The notes under the pieces: generated by a model | What the model saw: the letters and a program-made list of their open reading frames with translations, nothing else | Told to the model about the DNA's origin: nothing | Databases searched by the model: none | In this document: positions 11,201 to 13,015 of the stretch, piece after piece | Layout: every line of letters begins with the position of its first letter | How positions within the stretch are numbered: the stretch's first letter is position 1 | From: Baffinella frigidus | Lineage: Eukaryota; Cryptophyceae; Cryptomonadales; Baffinellaceae | Direction: 5' to 3' | Length of the DNA: 13,015 nucleotides | Assembly: GCA_026770585.1 (NCBI GenBank) | Contig: MU646359.1 | Span: forward strand, 621,728-634,742 | Position numbers and translations under genes: made by a program

Positions 11201-11340
11201 GGGGGAGCGGGAGCGCGGGCGCTTGCCTGCTGCTCCTTGACAAGCTCCTCTTCCGCGTCCGAATCGCCCCCCTCATCGTCGGAAACATCAGGGGAGCTCG
11301 CGCCGTGATCCTCCCCCGCCGCGTCCGCTCCGGTCGCCAT
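257..11340 (-). CDS. Split TPR-repeat protein gene, 5' part (exons A-G), continues beyond left edge
   Basis: Seven minus-strand exons join in order: 11340-11227, 10865-10788, 9961-9851, 7140-7075, 5515-5466, 2514-2420, 359-257. Splice phases are 0, 0, 0, 0, 2 and 1 at the internal junctions, and the last exon ends in phase 2. The 617 coding bases are open throughout (205 codons). The product has an acidic N-terminus, then consecutive TPR-like helix pairs such as LKLVSSLIGQYKLNDTEALL, FCLFKQYKFEKALEVFHEQ, ENMAHTYNSLGNYDQAGQYF and LGIVRERQGDPNAALPILQQ. Motifs cross the exon joins exactly where TPR periodicity needs them, for example AHT/YNSLG and KKG/GILLGL. VNGPDHVKTL resembles kinesin-light-chain-type TPRs. 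A protein scaffold role is inferred only from the fold; no catalytic residues are seen. Coding is about 6% of the span. Exon-chain logic is strong, but transcription and the use of this exon set are untested. Confidence 0.8.
395..654. mobile_element. MITE family I, complete
   Basis: 260-bp fold-back. Arms of about 115 bp start TTTCCGTTACCTTATTCATA on the left and match the reverse complement of the right end with few changes. It contains CCTACCGTAGG in both arms. It sits 35 bp into intron 6 from exon G. Confidence 0.9.
722..778 (-). pseudogene. Partial copy of TPR exon G, 5' edge with acceptor
   Basis: It encodes GVLLGLGIVRERQGDPNAAR, preceded by a GCATCGTAG acceptor-like end. The copy breaks off after GCGGCTCG. 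It is part of a roughly 92-bp direct repeat (about 700-791 versus 908-1001) on either side of the fold-back at 793-891. Confidence 0.8.
793..891. mobile_element. MITE family II, between exon G copies
   Basis: Ends CCCATAAGTGG and CCACTTAAGGG are inverted; the interior holds CCCTACCGTAGGG. It lies between about 92-bp direct repeats. Confidence 0.75.
931..988 (-). pseudogene. Second partial copy of TPR exon G, 5' edge
   Basis: It encodes GILLGLVIVRERQGGPTAAR after GTGCACCGCAG, more diverged than the copy at 722-778 (D to G, N to T). Fold-back elements abut it on both sides. Confidence 0.8.
1003..1080. mobile_element. MITE family II, half element
   Basis: Matches the reverse complement of 793-891 from its end inward (CCCGTAAGTGGCGAGTAGG) but the other end is missing. 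Confidence 0.75.
1206..1305. mobile_element. MITE family III, truncated
   Basis: Fold-back with GTAGTTAGGCCTACGG on the left and CCTACCGTAGGTAATAACGT on the right. It resembles the complete copy at 7623-7774 but lacks its outermost ends. Confidence 0.75.
1316..1329 (-). pseudogene. Short remnant of TPR exon G start
   Basis: The minus strand reads TGCACCGCCGGCATTCT and so on, matching the GTGCACCGCAG/GCATTCTGCT junction region of the other copies. The acceptor AG is lost. It encodes CTAGILLGL when read through. Confidence 0.55.
1484..1604 (+). repeat. 21-bp minisatellite (ACTACTAGTCAGCACTATAA)
   Basis: About 5.8 copies of a 21-bp unit containing ACTAGT, with a single alternating T/C site; the last copy is diverged (CTTCTTGTCAGCA). 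Confidence 0.95.
1703..1742. repeat. Perfect 40-bp palindrome
   Basis: CCGCGTCAACTTAATTACGG followed by its exact reverse complement with no spacer. Confidence 0.95.
1775..1880. mobile_element. MITE family II, complete variant
   Basis: Ends GTATCCCTTAAGT and ACTTAAGGGATAC are exact inverted repeats; the interior CCCTACTGTAGGGCGTATGA matches 793-891. Confidence 0.85.
1908..2064. mobile_element. MITE family IV, complete
   Basis: 157 bp; arms AATTTCATCTCGAAAGATAA and onward to GAATCAGTTCC are inverted at the right end with one or two changes. Confidence 0.9.
2117..2150 (-). repeat. Short telomere-like array, CCCTAAA orientation
   Basis: About four CCCTAAA/CCCTACA units directly after the donor of the exon F copy at 2157-2203. 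Confidence 0.85.
2157..2203 (-). pseudogene. Partial copy of TPR exon F, 3' edge with donor
   Basis: It encodes AMACLGQEGCAGKKG and then the same GTACGC donor as the full exon at 2420-2514. The donor is followed at once by a telomere-like array (2117-2150). The 5' end breaks into half of a fold-back (2202-2248). Confidence 0.8.
2202..2248. mobile_element. MITE family I, right-end fragment
   Basis: Matches 596-642 of the complete copy; it fuses to the broken edge of an exon F copy. Confidence 0.85.
2259..2400. mobile_element. Fold-back element (GACACCACACGGTTGGCTAC)
   Basis: Inverted ends GACACCACACGGTTGGCTAC and CGTAGCCCACTGTGTC with an internal GTTAACT pair. It ends about 20 bp from the exon F donor. 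Confidence 0.75.
2420..2514 (-). CDS. TPR gene exon F (full-length copy)
   Basis: The acceptor is CATAACAG and the donor is GTACGC. The first base completes the ACG codon from exon E, and the exon ends in phase 1. It encodes YNSLGNYDQAGQYFLKAMAC followed by LGQEGCAGKKG. With exon E it forms the TPR motif MAHTYNSLGNYDQAGQYF. Three partial copies lie at 2693-2718, 2917-2983 (5' parts) and 2157-2203 (3' part). Confidence 0.8.
2693..2718 (-). pseudogene. Short copy of TPR exon F, 5' edge
   Basis: CATAACAG acceptor, then YNSLGDYD, then unrelated sequence. The 21-bp minisatellite directly adjoins its acceptor side. Confidence 0.7.
2724..2912 (+). repeat. 21-bp minisatellite (ATGGGTATCGAATGTGATCT)
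   Basis: Nine full 21-bp units ending CTT, copies 1, 2 and 9 identical and the middle ones diverged. It lies between two partial exon F copies. A single unit-like sequence (TTATGGGTATCCAGTGTCC) abuts the acceptor of full exon F at 2518-2536, the likely seed. Confidence 0.95.
2917..2983 (-). pseudogene. Partial copy of TPR exon F, 5' two thirds
   Basis: It encodes YNSLGDYDQAGQYFLKAMAC followed by LG, after a GTTCAG acceptor-like end. It stops where the 21-bp minisatellite begins and has no donor. This copy has the Asp found in the 2693 copy, where the full exon has Asn. Confidence 0.8.
3012..3166. mobile_element. Fold-back element with AAGTCAATTC core
   Basis: Arms of about 70 bp (ATGAAAAGAAACTTCCGCAT ... 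CAACTTATG) and a short loop. The inner arm AAGTCAATTC...CCCCTG...ATCAACTTATG resembles the element at 4254-4403. Confidence 0.9.
3284..3426. mobile_element. Fold-back element (AGAATTAATCTC)
   Basis: AGAATTAATCTC at the left and GAGATTAATTCT at the right, with GTCCTTCTAAACGA also inverted. It is flanked by related direct repeats at about 3223-3253 and 3440-3469. Confidence 0.85.
3440..3720. repeat. Direct repeat pair around fold-back 3491-3653
   Basis: About 50 bp (GATTAGGGTGGGAGGAACGC ... CTTTGCATTACG) at 3440-3491 recurs at about 3666-3721. A shorter third copy lies at 3223-3253. Confidence 0.8.
3491..3653. mobile_element. Fold-back element (CGCCACGCGACGA)
   Basis: Exact 13-bp inverted ends CGCCACGCGACGA and TCGTCGCGTGGCG, with further inner matches around GTATCAA/TTGATAC. 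Confidence 0.85.
3735..3785 (+). repeat. Interstitial telomeric array, TTTAGGG orientation
   Basis: Seven units, nearly perfect, with one TTAAGG variant. The orientation is opposite to the arrays at 2117 and 9112. Confidence 0.9.
3886..4060. mobile_element. Fold-back element (TAGAGCGCTGTGCAG)
   Basis: 175 bp; arms of about 75 bp starting TAGAGCGCTGTGCAGAGAAG, nearly perfect, followed by CCAATTT and AAAATGG motifs. Confidence 0.92.
4114..4194. mobile_element. MITE family IV, left half
   Basis: ATTTCATCTCAAAAGATAAC and TTAATTAGGAGGCCTAATTG match the element at 1908-2064; the right arm is absent. Confidence 0.85.
4254..4403. mobile_element. Fold-back element with about 69-bp near-perfect arms
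   Basis: TTATCTCAGAAAACGAGTTC through GTCAACTTAT is repeated inverted with one mismatch and a short loop, so it looks recent. Confidence 0.95.
4449..4484. repeat. Perfect hairpin CAACAGAGCGTTTC
   Basis: 14-bp perfect arms around an 8-nt loop TGGTACAA, directly downstream of the element at 4254-4403. Confidence 0.9.
4570..4709. mobile_element. MITE family V, copy 1
   Basis: Ends CTGGCTCTGCCCCACTCGG and CTGAGGCAGAGCTAG are inverted; the interior hairpin is AAGTTGAC...GTCAACTT. Confidence 0.85.
4762..4808 (-). pseudogene. Copy 1 of TPR exon E, acceptor replaced by GA repeat
   Basis: It encodes LVGPSAALFENMAH plus AC and a GTACGC donor, as in the authentic exon at 5466-5515. The acceptor side runs directly into a CT (minus-strand GA) array, so phase and acceptor are lost. 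Confidence 0.75.
4809..4901. repeat. CT microsatellite joined to exon E copy 1
   Basis: (CT)n with CCCT interruptions; on the gene strand it is a GA tract directly 5' of the exon copy. Confidence 0.95.
4962..5008 (-). pseudogene. Copy 2 of TPR exon E
   Basis: Nearly identical to copy 1 over the exon and about 12 bases past the donor, with the same GA-array replacement of the acceptor. A GGTTGACTGAATATG motif follows the donor side in both copies. Confidence 0.75.
5009..5062. repeat. CT microsatellite joined to exon E copy 2
   Basis: Almost pure (CT)n, starting exactly at the same exon position as in copies 1 and 3. Confidence 0.95.
5187..5233 (-). pseudogene. Copy 3 of TPR exon E
   Basis: Third copy with small substitutions (CTCGAGGAGC, CCCAACCAG on the plus strand) and its own GA/CT array in place of the acceptor. 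Confidence 0.75.
5234..5287. repeat. CT microsatellite joined to exon E copy 3
   Basis: (CT)n with CCCT interruptions, starting at the same exon position as in copies 1 and 2. Confidence 0.95.
5466..5515 (-). CDS. TPR gene exon E (authentic copy of four)
   Basis: The acceptor GTGCGCAG opens phase 0 and the donor GTACGC closes phase 2, leaving AC, which exon F completes to a Thr codon. The 50 bp encode AGLVGPSAALFENMAH. Only this copy of the four similar ones (others at 4762-4808, 4962-5008 and 5187-5233) has a normal acceptor in the right phase; the others begin directly in GA repeats. Confidence 0.75.
5619..5680. mobile_element. MITE family I, left fragment
   Basis: TTTCCGTTACCTTATCCGTA through CCTACCGTAGGGTCC. 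It is flanked by related direct repeats at about 5579-5616 and 5703-5741 (TTCGTGCGGRACCTCGTC ... CCACACGAGAACG). Confidence 0.85.
5890..5961. repeat. Direct repeat ATCCACTTCATGATNGTGTC
   Basis: Two adjacent copies of about 32 bp at 5897-5928 and 5930-5961. The same sequence occurs inverted at about 7883-7913 inside another fold-back. Confidence 0.85.
6014..6278. mobile_element. MITE family VI, long copy
   Basis: Ends GATCGCATCCCGTCAGGTAT and its inverted partner; GTGTAGTAATTTTCGTT lies inside at 6112-6129. The interior is longer than in sister copies. Confidence 0.88.
6309..6452. mobile_element. MITE family V, copy 2
   Basis: Ends CTAGCTCTGCCTCTCTCGGG and ACTGAGGCAGCGCTGG; the interior AAGTTGACATGCTGGGTGTG matches copy 1. 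Confidence 0.88.
6463..6620. mobile_element. MITE family VI, variant with AACGAAAATTACTACAC core
   Basis: Outer ends ATCTCATCC/GGATGAAAT; middle arms AGTATTTCTGAGAAATACGA; the inner inverted pair AACGAAAATTACTACAC closes the fold-back. Confidence 0.9.
6645..6836. mobile_element. Fold-back element (TACAGTGGACCTACCCTAAC)
   Basis: Inverted ends around TACAGT and CCTACCCTAACAC; also two direct 35-bp repeats GAGTATGTGTRGAGGGTARG at 6692-6726 and 6777-6811. Confidence 0.82.
6857..7023. mobile_element. MITE family VI, copy next to exon D
   Basis: Arms ATCTCATCCGGTCAGGTATT and CTCGGGAGTTCCC are inverted; the core CGAAAATTACTACA is paired. It ends about 50 bp from the exon D donor. Confidence 0.9.
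7075..7140 (-). CDS. TPR gene exon D
   Basis: The acceptor is GACTGTCGCAG and the preferred donor is GTTATT after GAACAG; both junctions are phase 0. The 22 codons encode SRAFCLFKQYKFEKALEVFH then EQ, a clear TPR helix A-turn-helix B. An alternative donor (AACAAG then GTCGAG, near 7032-7039) would add about 14 residues. I prefer the short form because exon E then continues the repeat at the expected spacing. Confidence 0.75.
7155..7306. repeat. AT-rich degenerate tandem repeat
   Basis: Loose units beginning CGCGAGAAATTAA and containing TTAATTAATAATC recur at about 7155, 7208, 7248 and 7283, with unequal lengths. It ends just before the 18S rRNA fragment. Confidence 0.6.
7311..7358 (+). rRNA. 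18S rRNA 3'-end fragment (diverged)
   Basis: GGAGAAGTCGTGACAAGG, then TTTCCGTAGGT, then CTGCGGAAGGATCA match the conserved 3' end of eukaryotic 18S rRNA. Known 18S has GTAACAAGG and GTGAACCTGCGG at the differing sites. Only about 48 bases remain and no ITS1/5.8S follows, so it is a relic. Confidence 0.85.
7359..7424. repeat. 33-bp tandem duplication
   Basis: Two copies of GCCCTCCAACTCCAACCCAC (first 20 of 33 bases) at 7359-7391 and 7392-7424, with two differences. They begin at the last base of the 18S fragment. Confidence 0.9.
7433..7622. repeat. Direct repeat pair GCCAAGCTCCGWGARCAACT
   Basis: About 38 bp ending CAACTGCATGCTCAT occurs at about 7433-7471 and 7586-7622 with several differences; the 115 bp between them have no clear structure. 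On the plus strand the first copy reads ALCAKLREQLHAHAE, but no exon model includes it. Confidence 0.55.
7623..7774. mobile_element. MITE family III, complete
   Basis: 152 bp; arms ATAGGGTAACAGACTCAAAA through GGGGTAGTAAGGCCTACGG are inverted with few changes. It separates two 18S rRNA fragments. Confidence 0.92.
7777..7800 (+). rRNA. Second 18S rRNA 3'-terminus fragment
   Basis: AGGTGAACCTGCGGAAGGAT followed by CAT is the canonical 18S terminus without the changes of the 7311 copy. It directly follows the fold-back at 7623-7774. Confidence 0.8.
7821..8003. mobile_element. Fold-back element (TCGACGCCTTCGTTAAGGAA)
   Basis: Arms of about 60 bp, including ATGGCTCCAAGCCC and GTACAAATTTTGTA, inverted at the right end. 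Confidence 0.92.
8176..8297. mobile_element. MITE family I, left half
   Basis: GTTTCCGTTACCTTATCCGA through GAAGTCCGCTGTGTGG covers one full arm of 395-654. The right arm is missing and another fold-back begins at 8304. Confidence 0.88.
8304..8485. mobile_element. Fold-back element with inner hairpin
   Basis: Outer ends CCACACGAGGCTATCCATGC are inverted at 8466-8485. A separate strong hairpin ATGATCACGTTTCC/GGAAACGTGATCAT occupies 8362-8405. Confidence 0.9.
8734..8880. mobile_element. MITE family VII, complete
   Basis: Ends CATGTGAAAACGG and CCGTTTTCGCATG; inner ATGAAAATTACTACACGA pairs with a TAGTAAATTTCAT arm. Confidence 0.9.
8898..8952. repeat. GA/GT-rich simple sequence
   Basis: Irregular GAGA/GTGT runs between fold-back copies of family VII. 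Confidence 0.85.
9024..9070. mobile_element. MITE family VII, right-end fragment
   Basis: AAATTTCATTACCCAAAGGT through CCGTTTTCATATG matches 8836-8880. Confidence 0.88.
9112..9300 (-). repeat. Degenerate telomere-like array, CCCAAAC/CCCGAAC/CCCTAAA
   Basis: About 190 bp of heptamer-like units dominated by CCCCAAA, CCCCGAA and CCCTAAA, with TGTAAAC at its start. It lies in intron 3. Confidence 0.85.
9352..9526. mobile_element. MITE family VIII with AACGAAAATTACTACA core
   Basis: Ends TTATCCGGGGAAACCTATTT and the inverted right arm, then the GGCAACGAAAATTACTACA pair. The left arm has a short internal duplication of TTTTTCTTTCATTTAA. Confidence 0.93.
9542..9572 (-). pseudogene. Partial copy of TPR exon C, 3' edge
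   Basis: It matches the exon C end (GGCTCGTTYTACGTCCGCGC) with one base change and keeps a CAG/GTTG donor-like junction. The 5' side runs into a CACCATR heptamer array. Confidence 0.65.
9583..9720 (-). repeat. CACCATR heptamer array and C-rich degenerate repeats
   Basis: From 9583 to about 9650 the period is 7 with units CACCATA/CACCATG. Then AACCCC/CACCCC-type repeats run into an exon C copy. The period equals that of the telomeric repeat but the unit differs. Confidence 0.8.
9715..9740 (-). pseudogene. Second partial copy of TPR exon C, 3' edge
   Basis: It matches GGCTCATTCTACGTCCGCG but lacks about 9 bases at the donor; the following TCGGTTGGGG matches the true intron start. It shares the CCTACAATA junction with the 9542 copy, so the two copies are related to each other by a further duplication. 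Confidence 0.65.
9820..9850 (-). repeat. Telomere-like units at the exon C donor
   Basis: CCCTAGATAAATCATAGACCCTAAACCCCAACC sits immediately inside the donor of exon C, so intron 3 begins with degenerate telomere-like DNA. Confidence 0.65.
9851..9961 (-). CDS. TPR gene exon C
   Basis: The acceptor TTGTTCGCAG follows an A/T run that reads as a T-rich tract on the plus strand, and the donor is GTCGGT; both junctions are phase 0. The 37 codons begin VSSLIGQYKLNDTEALLDGI and end ARGGSFYVRAIQ. Joined to exon B, this gives a full TPR helix pair. Two partial copies of its 3' edge lie downstream on the minus strand, at 9715-9740 and 9542-9572. Confidence 0.85.
10024..10122 (-). repeat. CCCTAGA heptamer array between direct repeats
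   Basis: About twelve CCCTAGA units with few variants. An 18-bp direct repeat GAGTTGGGTACCCTGACC occurs at both sides (10021-10038 and 10123-10140). Confidence 0.9.
10196..10311. mobile_element. Fold-back element (TTCAATTTGGTCTCGTAGAT)
   Basis: Exact 21-bp inverted ends, plus inner ATGAATTTCA/TGAAATT matches; runs of seven G flank the loop. Confidence 0.88.
10365..10728. mobile_element. MITE family IX, large nested fold-back
   Basis: Outer ends CACCAACCCTCACGGTTTGG and the inverted right end; inner arms of about 65 bp (GTAGAGCGTTTGCGGTAATT ... GGTTTTCCGGTTTTC). Intron 2 is mostly this element, the fold-back at 10196 and the CCCTAGA array. Confidence 0.92.
10757..10774. mobile_element. Solo end of MITE family V
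   Basis: CAACTGAGGCAGAGCTAG matches the terminus of complete copies; it lies 14 bp beyond the exon B donor. Confidence 0.65.
10788..10865 (-). CDS. TPR gene exon B
   Basis: The acceptor is GTGTGCAG before 10865 and the donor is GTGTGC after 10788; both junctions are phase 0. The 26 codons encode LRRKLEVSREVNGPDHVKTL and then ERTLKL. The GPDHxxTL signature with a preceding basic helix is typical of kinesin-light-chain-type TPRs. It follows exon A after a 361-bp intron holding a fold-back element. No extra copies of this exon were seen. Confidence 0.78.
10896..11034. mobile_element. MITE family V, copy 3, in intron 1
   Basis: Ends CTAGCGCTGCCTCGGTCGG and CTCACTCGGGTTGG-type arms inverted; AAGTTGACGG...GTCAACTT is inside. 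A 5-bp AGAAC direct repeat flanks both ends (10891-10895, 11035-11039), a likely target-site duplication. Confidence 0.9.
11227..11340 (-). CDS. TPR gene exon A (start codon, acidic N-terminus)
   Basis: ATG at 11340-11338 opens MATGADAAGEDHGASSPDVS, followed by an Asp/Glu-rich stretch (DDEGGDSDAEEEL) and VKEQQ. It looks like a cytosolic, disordered acidic leader with no signal peptide. I end the exon at CAG (11227) before a GC-type donor (GCAAGC), because this gives phase 0 into exon B. A textbook GTGAGT donor lies 32 nt further on (11194-11189) but would join out of frame. The leader upstream holds a threefold GGCGGAGCG repeat near 11352-11381. Confidence 0.68.
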
Positions 11341-11768
11341 GCTCCCCGTGTTGCCCGCTCCGCCCGCTCCGCCCGCTCCGCCCTGCCACCGCCCGAACCG
11401 TAAGCCGCCGTATCTCGCTCAGCACCACTCAGCAACCCCCCCCCCGCCCTTTTTGCATGTTTTTGATGTTTTTGAGGCTCACCTGGTTTCCTTCAGCAGC
11501 CGCAGCTCCCCGCGTCCTCTCCCCTCCCCCCCCTCCCTCTTCTCCTCCGGGCATCGTGTCCTTCTTCTCCGACGCCAACCCAGCCAAACAAGTCCGCGCG
11601 AACGTTGGCAATCCCGTCTTCCACGGACCCCGCCGATCGGAAAGTGCCGAGTCCCTGTAGTAAATTAGGTACACTTCGAGCCGCGGTCTCTTTAAGTCAT
11701 CTAGGTCATCTCAAATTCTTCAAAGTCAATTTAAGTGGCACGGGGGGAGTGCAATCAGGATCATCGCG
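11341..11768. promoter_or_regulatory. Divergent intergenic region between TPR and plastid-protein genes
   Basis: 428 bp separate the two start codons, which face away from each other, so both promoters must lie here if the gene models hold. The left half is very C/T-rich on the plus strand with runs of CCCCCC; the right half is more mixed. No TATA box or initiator is clear. Confidence 0.45.
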
Positions 11769-11914
11769 ATGCGCTCGACTCTCCTCTGCTTCGCGGCGCT
11801 CTTCGTCGCGGATGGCGCACTCGGCTTCACCGCCATGCCGAGCGCTTCGACCCTCCGCTCCTTCCAGCCCTCCCTTCGCGCCGTCTCCGGCCCGCGCGAC
11901 CACCTCGTCGGCAG
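11769..11914 (+). CDS. Plastid-targeted protein gene, exon 1 (bipartite leader)
   Basis: ATG at 11769 gives MRSTLLCFAALFVADGALGF: a hydrophobic signal peptide with a likely cleavage before Phe20 (ALG/FTAMPSA). A Ser/Arg-rich, mostly non-acidic stretch follows (STLRSFQPSLRAVSGPRD). Phe at +1 after cleavage is the known plastid-entry signal of secondary red-plastid algae. The exon ends GGCAG/GTGCGT in phase 2. A stop-free continuation into the intron is not used, because splicing to 12140 gives a sensible transit-peptide end. Confidence 0.65.
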
Positions 11915-12139
11915 GTGCGTTTGCGAGAAAAGTTTGTGTCTCCGTCCGGCCTATTCCTCGGGGTGCTATTGCAGGGCCCTGCCGCTGGTGTCTTGAAGAG
12001 TCGGCACTTGGCTGGGTGAAGCAATCGAGTGGCAAGTTGGTTTGGGTGGTCGTGCGCGGCACAGATCCTGGGACTGGGTTGGGGGGGTTCGGGGGCTGCC
12101 CCACGGAATCCTCACTGGATTGACGGTTCGCATGAGCAG

Positions 12140-12176
12140 GACCGCCCTCAAGATGGAGCTCGAGAAGATCGAGATG
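12140..12176 (+). CDS. Plastid-targeted protein gene, exon 2
   Basis: The acceptor CATGAGCAG and donor GTCCGG enclose 37 bp that join exon 1 in phase 2 and exon 3 in phase 0. The product is R-TALKMELEKIEM, where TALKM resembles the end of a transit peptide and the start of the mature enzyme. The intron before it is 225 bp and the one after is 143 bp. Confidence 0.55.
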
Positions 12177-12319
12177 GTCCGGCCCCACCCTCTCCCTCCT
12201 TGAACCCCCCTGTTCCACGCCGCCGCCCTCCTGCCGGCGGGACTCCTCGTTTGATCCGACACGATCGGTGCGCCGTGCTGCGCGATCTCAACGCAGCCCC
12301 CCCCTTCACCTTGGCACAG

Positions 12320-12424
12320 GTGAACCTCAAGGGGCACACGGCGACGATCTACCCCTTCGGCGCCGTCGTCGGCTCCTACAAGGCTCCCCACGAGGTTCTC
12401 CCCGGCCCCGACGCCCTCCCACTT
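12320..12424 (+). CDS. Plastid-targeted protein gene, exon 3, possible hexose-phosphate/aldose 1-epimerase
   Basis: The acceptor TTGGCACAG opens VNLKGHTATIYPFGAVVGSY and then KAPHEVLPGPDA. After exon 2 (KIEM) this matches the first beta strands of galactose-mutarotase-like enzymes: a substrate-like strand, Y-x-F/Y-G-A-x-V-x-S-[WY]-K, then E-V-L and D-A. Catalytic His/Glu residues would lie in later exons and are not seen, so the function is a family guess. The 3' end is uncertain: a GTTCTC donor is possible after GAG at 12394, while the frame stays open to 12709 through low-complexity Gly/Arg sequence that I do not believe is coding. Confidence 0.4.
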
Positions 12425-12650
12425 GCAAGGATCACCGGCGAGCAGAGGATCCAGAGATCTGCCGCGGAGAACGCGGGGCGGGGCGGGGGAGGGCGGGGGG
12501 GGCCTGCTCGCCAACAGAGCCCTGCGGCAGGGTATTGGACGACCACTTTCGTAGAGGAGGTGGAGCCGATGCTTGAAGTTTCGACCGGGAATACGCCATC
12601 CTCGATTCCTTGCCTCTGCTGCCGACGAGGAGGGTGGCGTTCCTCAGATC

Positions 12651-12803
12651 CCACCAACCCCTCACGGTTGGACCAAATCGTCGATTTTAGATTTGAGATT
12701 TACCCTTGATTTACCCTTGCAGAGACCCCGGATCCGGGGTCTCTGCACGGGCAAATCTGAAGTCTAAAATCGATGATTTGGTCCGACCGGGAGGGTTGGG
12801 TGG
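12651..12803. mobile_element. MITE family IX-like fold-back with palindromic centre
   Basis: Ends CCACCAACCCCTCACGG match the 10365-10728 element. The arms read GGACCAAATCGTCGATTTTA; the centre is a perfect 30-bp palindrome around GGATCC at 12718-12747. Confidence 0.92.
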
Positions 12804-12892
12804 TCCGTAACAGAGTAGCCTCCCGCCTAGTGAACAACGCTCGATCGCAGGTGTTTCCCACCCGGCTGGATGCCTCCCAGCTCATCTCCTAC

Positions 12893-13015
12893 ATCCTGAA
12901 CCCTCGACCCTGAACCCTTGACCCTGAACCCTGAGCCCGAAACCCTGAACCCGAAAGCCTGAACCCTGAACCCGAAACCCTGAACCCGAAAGCCTGAACC
13001 CTGAACCTGAAACCC
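12893..13015 (-). repeat. CCCTGAA/CCCGAAA telomere-like array at right edge
   Basis: Heptamers CCCTGAA, CCCGAAA and GCCTGAA alternate in a higher-order order. The C-rich orientation at the right edge again points inward, unlike a real right chromosome end. Confidence 0.85.

Noticed and set aside
11706-12218. 170-codon minus-strand open frame opposite the plastid-protein gene
   Set aside because: GC-rich antisense shadow of exon 1 and intron sequence, with no recognisable domain.
12572-12650. Possible further exon with FDREYAILDSLPLLPTRRVA
   Set aside because: The frame looks protein-like after a CTTGAAG acceptor, but I could not link its phase to exon 3 or recognise the family, and a MITE follows at once.
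12029-12709. Long plus-strand open frame of 226 codons
   Set aside because: It reads through the proposed exon 2/intron 2/exon 3 and then Gly/Arg-rich low complexity into a MITE arm; only the exon 3 part looks coding.
12807-12895. Possible coding stretch VASRLVNNARSQVFPTRLD
   Set aside because: Open but short, no family match, and bounded by a MITE and a telomere-like array; kept only as a note.

Overview
The window is nuclear DNA of a microalga, most likely one with a secondary red-type plastid. Four things point this way: plant/alga-type telomeric heptamers (TTTAGGG/CCCTAAA and variants), a eukaryotic 18S rRNA 3'-end fragment, spliceosomal introns, and a first exon encoding a signal peptide followed by a phenylalanine-led transit peptide. 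I cannot fix the lineage (haptophyte, pelagophyte, cryptophyte or dinoflagellate are all possible).

Most of the window looks like a graveyard of short repeats, but the minus strand resolves into one large split gene. Seven short exons between 11340 and 257 (A to G, 617 coding bases in about 11.1 kb) can be joined in order with matching splice phases. They give a 205-codon N-terminal part of a tetratricopeptide-repeat (TPR) protein that continues past the left edge. The introns (361, 826, 2710, 1559, 2951 and 2060 bp) are packed with more than 25 fold-back (MITE-like) elements or their halves, interstitial telomere-like arrays, 21-bp minisatellites, CT-rich microsatellites, two 18S rRNA shards and partial copies of the gene's own exons.

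Layout from left to right: 1-359, telomere-like repeats with exon G. 360-2419 (intron 6), fold-backs of the CCTACCGTAGG type, partial copies of exons G and F, and a 21-bp minisatellite. 2420-2514, exon F. 2515-5465 (intron 5), more exon F copies, a second 21-bp minisatellite, seven fold-backs, and three exon E copies each joined to a CT array. 5466-5515, exon E. 5516-7074 (intron 4), fold-backs with the AACGAAAATTACTACAC core. 7075-7140, exon D. 7141-9850 (intron 3), AT-rich repeats, 18S shards, fold-backs, telomere-like arrays and two exon C copies. 9851-9961, exon C. 9962-10787 (intron 2), a CCCTAGA array and two fold-backs. 10788-10865, exon B. 10866-11226 (intron 1), with one fold-back bearing a 5-bp target-site duplication. 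11227-11340, exon A with the start codon.

A second gene starts head-to-head at 11769 on the plus strand, 428 bp from the TPR start codon. It encodes a putative plastid-targeted protein whose third exon resembles the N-terminal strands of aldose/glucose-6-phosphate 1-epimerases. Its later exons are not resolved. A fold-back and a CCCTGAA/CCCGAAA array fill the right edge.

The main discovery candidate is how the TPR introns are built. Partial exon copies follow a polarity rule: copies upstream of the complete exon keep its 5' edge, and copies downstream keep its 3' edge. Several fold-backs lie between long direct repeats. This suggests introns that grew by insertions coupled to long, splice-site-spanning duplications.
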